The notes under the pieces are model-generated. The model saw nothing but the letters and a program-made list of their open reading frames with translations. It searched no databases and was not told the DNA's origin. DNA of 64,000 bases. Source: Kryptolebias marmoratus. Taxonomy: Eukaryota; Chordata; Actinopteri; Cyprinodontiformes; Rivulidae. Shown here piece after piece: positions 60,899 through 64,000 of the stretch (its first letter is position 1; every line of letters begins with the position of its first letter). Position numbers and translations under genes: made by a program. Where the stretch lies: contig NC_051433.1 in assembly GCF_001649575.2 (NCBI RefSeq), positions 19,775,424 to 19,839,423 of the forward strand, given 5' to 3'.

Positions 60899-61037
60899 GT
60901 GCAGCAGCAGGCAGCGCTGATGGCTTCTGTGGGCCAGGGAGGTTACCTCAGTCCCATGGCAGCCTTTGCTGCAGCCCAGATGCAGCACATGGCCACCATC
61001 AATGGCCTCCCAGGAGCGCCACTGACCCCCACGTCAG
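60899..61037 (+). CDS. celf4: CELF4 exon: divergent linker, Ala/Gln/Met-rich
   Basis: This 139-bp exon encodes [34 protein letters not shown] and [12 protein letters not shown] plus one base. It is low-complexity linker, which in this family carries activation and repression activity. The acceptor is CTCCATCTGCAG. Three further CAG triplets follow within 12 bp, so in-frame alternative acceptors removing two, three or four codons are possible. Joined to the previous exon, the protein reads [12 protein letters not shown]; mammalian CELF4, as I recall it, has two more residues here (AYAQALMQQQAALM). The donor is TCAG|GTAATG. Confidence 0.9.
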
Positions 61038-62463
61038 GTAATGGTGGCTAGAGGTCAAAGGTTAAATCACCATGGGGACTATTTCCATCTGCCATGGAGG
61101 TGGCATTTGTGACAATGCTTGGGTAAACTCCTTTTTTATCTCAAGCAAACCAAAGAGTTTAGTGACAAGCTACGAAGATAAAATTTTTAGATGTTTTATT
61201 TAAATCAAGCAGTTTACTTAAATGCAGCAGATTGCATAAAAAATCTTATAAAACACCATATGAACTTGTTGCAGGTCATCAATGGAAAAAAAGGAAAAAT
61301 AAGAAGATATTTAGGCACTACGATAATAATTAGCATGCAATGTAACATCCCTATGAATTTATGGATAAGATCTGAGCATTAACTTAGGGCTGTAGCTCCA
61401 CCAGCAAAATGTCTAAAAGCAAAAACGTATTAATTTATTTATTTATTGCTTTAAACTCTTTCATGGTGACAAGTGTTTTATAAAGCAGTGTCCCTATCTA
61501 GTAATGGGCTAGCAAATGTATTAAAACAAAGAAATATTAACAGTTTTGATTTTGTTTCCCAACTAGTTGGTTATTCAGGTTGATTGAAACCTGAATAATG
61601 GAACAATAACTGTTAACAGACAAACATTTTTCCTCTTGAATTATGGTGATAAAACATTTCAGAGGACTCTGATTGTTTGTCAGTAAAGTGAAGAAAATAA
61701 ATAAAACACAATGTTCCACAGAAGTCAAAAAAGATTACCAGATGATGATGATGATTTTTTTACATTATTGAGGACAACAGCAAAATCATAACTATAGCTA
61801 ACAATAGTGATAATTCAGAAATGTTTTTTGTTGTTGTTGTTTTTATTTGTTTTTGTGCTATTTTTTTTTTTTTTTTTACAATATCCATGGCTTTTAATTT
61901 GAAGCTGTAAAATATAAATGGAGAAAAAAAAAAAACAGAGAGAATCAGTATGAAGATTTTTTATCAGTGTTGACACCTAATCCGTAATCAAATAATAACA
62001 AAATAATTCTAAGAAAAGGTGAAATATCAATGAATATATACTATGGTATGGGCTAGCTTCATTGTTATGCTGTTAAAATACTGCAGCGAGGAACAAAGTG
62101 ATGTGGATTTTAACTGGCGTGCTTTAACTATCAATAATCCCTGCTGTAATTGTTTCTGGTTACAGTGATGAAGCGCAAATAAAAAATAAATCGCAGATTA
62201 TATATACGTGTGATTTGTTTGGCATCAGCACAGTTTTTACTCCTGATGCTCAGATCTAATAGCTGTGTTACCCTGAAGGCCTGTGTGAGAAAAGAAATCA
62301 GCCCTGACATTTAGTGTCTTCCCCGGCCCACTGGACCAGCCCCTCTGACATTTTGCCGGAGTGACTATAGGGAGCTGGTCGAAGCGAAACTTTTCCATAA
62401 TGTCCCGTGGAAAAATATACATTTGGGGTTGCTCAGCATATCTCTCTGTCTTTGGGACCGCAG
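61038..62463 (+). other. 1,426-bp CELF4 intron
   Basis: Donor TCAG|GTAATG and acceptor GGGACCGCAG. It is AT-rich with a (GAT)n tract near 61740 and a T run at 61861-61878. No coding exon or recognised mobile element is visible. Confidence 0.85.
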
Positions 62464-62616
62464 GAGGCAGCACCCCCCCGGGCATCAGCGCCCCCACGGT
62501 GACCAGCATCCCCTCTCCCATCAGTGTAAATGGTTTTACTGGCATCCCGCCTCCCCAGGCGAATGGGCAGCCACCAGCAGAAGCTGTTTTCACCAACGGG
62601 ATACATCACTACCCTG
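62464..62616 (+). CDS. celf4: CELF4 exon: divergent linker, Pro/Gly-rich
   Basis: This 153-bp exon begins with GA, completing a glycine codon, and encodes [36 protein letters not shown] and [15 protein letters not shown] plus one base of the next codon. STPPGI, NGFTG and ANGQP match the CELF4 linker. The acceptor is TCTTTGGGACCGCAG and the donor is CCTG|GTAGGT. The next exon should begin by completing an alanine codon and continue toward RRM3; it is not found before 64000. Reading through the donor gives a stop at 62706-62708, so retention of the next intron would truncate the protein. Confidence 0.9.
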
Positions 62617-63454
62617 GTAGGTTGGATCAGTTCAGGAGCATGTATGCAAACATGAGGAAGGAGTCTGGGAAGTTAAAAAAAATATATAAAAATGTGAAGA
62701 ATCCATGAGTAACATATTGAGAGCAAAGCTCCGTAGATACACATTCATTGTTAGAGGGAAGTGCATGCTGCAGGGTTATGATTAGCCTTAAAGCATGTTC
62801 AGGGGGACAGACAGTGAGCATGTTGGGGAAATGAGCGTCTTGCGAACGCTCTTATGTTCGTGCCTCTGGAGCCAGAATATGCGCTTGTGTCATGAGCCAT
62901 GGCTAGTGCCTCATTGGTTCTGTTTCCAAAGAGGTGGAAGAAGAAAAGAAAAAAAAATCTGTCTACTTTCTACACTCTTGTCTCCCCAGTGTTGCAGGAG
63001 GTGGTTTTTAGGGAGGACTCAGAGAAAAACGGCTTGGGCGTGGCTCCACGGAGTTGTTTTGGGGTTCAGGGTGGCTGCTTCCTCTCCTCTCTCTCTGAAG
63101 GTAGCGCTCATTCCCCCCCTCACCTACACTCATCCCATTTCTCCTTGGGCTCAGGAATATTTTAGACCTTTGGGATCATGTTAAATAAACACTTTTTTTT
63201 TTTTAAACCTGTGAAGAACATTAAAGGAGGTTTGTTTTAAATTCTAAATGTGCAGAAGAGATTTTTACCTCGGGGCTAAAAACATGCACTGATGTTTTTT
63301 TTTTTGTTCATGTAGTCCTCTAAATAAGCTTCTGGATAGATTCTTTCAACTACTGATCTTTTTCTTCCCGAGGACAATATTATCTTCTGCTTAGCACTTT
63401 TCTAAATAATATCACAGCAAAAACAAGACTAATTAAAACAAGCTTTAAATGAGA

Positions 63455-63952
63455 GTCCAGACCTTTTGAAGGAGGATTCTGAGAAAAGGTAATGAACAAA
63501 CAATATCTTGCCTGTTGTAGACAGCCGATTGAACGACCTCTGTTCGACAAGTTAATGGCTAGTTCAAAGCGGATTGCCATTGTTTAAAAACAACTCCGAT
63601 TCTATATGGTGTTTATGTAGTAAATGCTATTATGTGAACATTTCCATTTCCATCAGTATTCTATGGTTATTTGCAAGTAGCAACAGCAGCTCTCTGTACA
63701 GTAGCACACCAAAAGTGCTACATAACCGAGTAAAGTGAAATTTACAGCAATGCAAAGGTTTGTTTTACTTTATAAAAATGCTTACACAAACCACTATGAA
63801 GTCTTTGAAATTGTTTTAAGACAGCAACAATCCACTTTGGTCTTGGTCCCACTTGGACTAGCTGTCAATCCAGTCAGAATTAAACTCTATTTCTCAAAAT
63901 TGCTCAAAATTTGCAGCAGGTAAGATATTAATTACTCATAACCCTTTCACAG
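63455..63952. repeat. Family A foldback repeat, copy A6
   Basis: It starts AGTCCAGACCTTTTGAAGG, then GATTCTGAGAAAAGGTAATG and GCCTGTTGTAGACAGCCGATT. The centre has AACAGCAGCTCTCTGTAC; the right part has AGACAGCAACAATCCACTTTGG, GACTAGCTGTCAATCCAGTC and GCAGCAGGTAAGATATTAAT, ending ATAACCCTTTCACAGAAGG. It abuts a GATA repeat, so its outer right terminus may have been lost. Confidence 0.66.
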
Positions 63953-63954
63953 AA

Positions 63955-63955
63955 G

Positions 63956-64000
<45 letters not shown>
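63955..64000. repeat. (GATA)n microsatellite, runs off window
   Basis: At least eleven perfect GATA units to the last base; the total length is unknown. Confidence 0.97.

Larger units (their letters stand above)
1..64000 (+). other. celf4: CELF4-like gene, internal part (7 coding exons seen)
   Basis: The gene encodes a CUGBP/Elav-like RNA-binding protein. This family regulates alternative splicing, mRNA stability and translation by binding UGU-rich RNA; CELF4 is mainly neuronal in vertebrates. Seven exons of 83, 49, 129, 80, 141, 139 and 153 bp join in phase to 258 codons without a stop. They contain RNP1 of RRM1 (GCAFLTY), RRM2 with RNP2 (KLFVGML) and RNP1 (GCAFVKY), and a linker rich in A, Q, M, G and P. 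CELF4 is preferred over CELF3/5/6 because of [15 protein letters not shown] in RRM2, and [15 protein letters not shown] and NGFTG in the linker, as recalled from the mammalian protein. The start codon, the first half of RRM1, RRM3 and the stop codon lie outside the window. Family assignment is near certain; paralogue assignment is strong but from memory. Confidence 0.88.
62617..64000 (+). other. 5' part of the next CELF4 intron
   Basis: It begins GTAGGT. No further CELF exon is found before the window ends. It holds family A copy A6 and a GATA microsatellite; the block 62800-63170 is complex but unrecognised. Confidence 0.8.

Noticed and set aside
62361..62463. Open frame continuing upstream of the 153-bp exon, starting with ATG at 62361, as an alternative first exon.
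   Set aside because: The exon boundary at 62464 is fixed by a good acceptor and by phase. The upstream codons are not CELF-like, and no promoter was seen.
62617..64000. Search for the next CELF4 exon (linker ending, RRM3).
   Set aside because: No sequence completing the split alanine codon or resembling RRM3 was found; it is presumed beyond the window.
1..64000. CRISPR arrays, rRNA, functional tRNA genes, bacterial or phage content, endogenous viral coding sequence.
   Set aside because: None seen; splice structure, repeats and composition are those of a vertebrate intron-rich locus.

Overview
The window is vertebrate nuclear DNA, most likely from a ray-finned (teleost) fish. It is AT-rich and intron-dominated, with many CA/TG microsatellites, Tc1/mariner and LINE debris of types common in fish, and one sequencing gap. 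The only gene I can support is a CELF-family (CUGBP/Elav-like) RNA-binding protein gene on the + strand, best matched to CELF4. Seven internal coding exons are present: 3543-3625, 53494-53542, 59010-59138, 59982-60061, 60386-60526, 60899-61037 and 62464-62616. Their phases chain perfectly into one 258-codon reading frame. The frame runs from RNP1 of RRM1, through all of RRM2, into the linker ('divergent domain') before RRM3. The 5' exon(s) with the start codon and first half of RRM1, and the 3' exons with the rest of the linker and RRM3, lie outside the window.

Layout: 1-3542 is the end of an upstream intron. 3626-53493 is one intron of 49,868 bp holding nearly all the mobile-element content. 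53543-59009 is a 5.5 kb intron. From 59010 to 62616 the exons cluster with introns of 843, 324, 372 and 1,426 bp. 62617-64000 is the start of another intron. Long open frames inside introns, including those crossing the N gap and those made of CA/CT repeats, are not genes.

Mobile DNA seen: a Tc1-like transposase pseudogene (minus, ~23075-23472); a second Tc1/mariner remnant (plus, ~10780-11040); a LINE reverse-transcriptase remnant with a TCCA-repeat tail (minus, 11331-12300); a LINE C-terminal remnant carrying a stop codon (minus, ~39290-39540); a LINE/SINE 3' end with an ATGG tail (33185-33453); a 187-bp hAT-type element with terminal inverted repeats and a near-perfect target duplication (49065-49251); a tRNA-derived SINE-like fragment (43339-43414); and four multi-copy families I could not name, called A to D here. 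Family A is a long-inverted-repeat (foldback) element with at least six copies. Family B is an interspersed repeat that twice occurs as the same internal dimer.

The most interesting host signals concern the 141-bp exon at 60386-60526. Its acceptor has a UG-rich tract instead of a pyrimidine tract, and its donor appears to be GC instead of GT. UG-rich RNA is what CELF proteins bind, so autoregulated splicing is a reasonable hypothesis. I found no wholly new multi-gene system. The novelty is in the unclassified repeat families, the nested insertion, an 18-bp perfect hairpin and the unusual splice sites.
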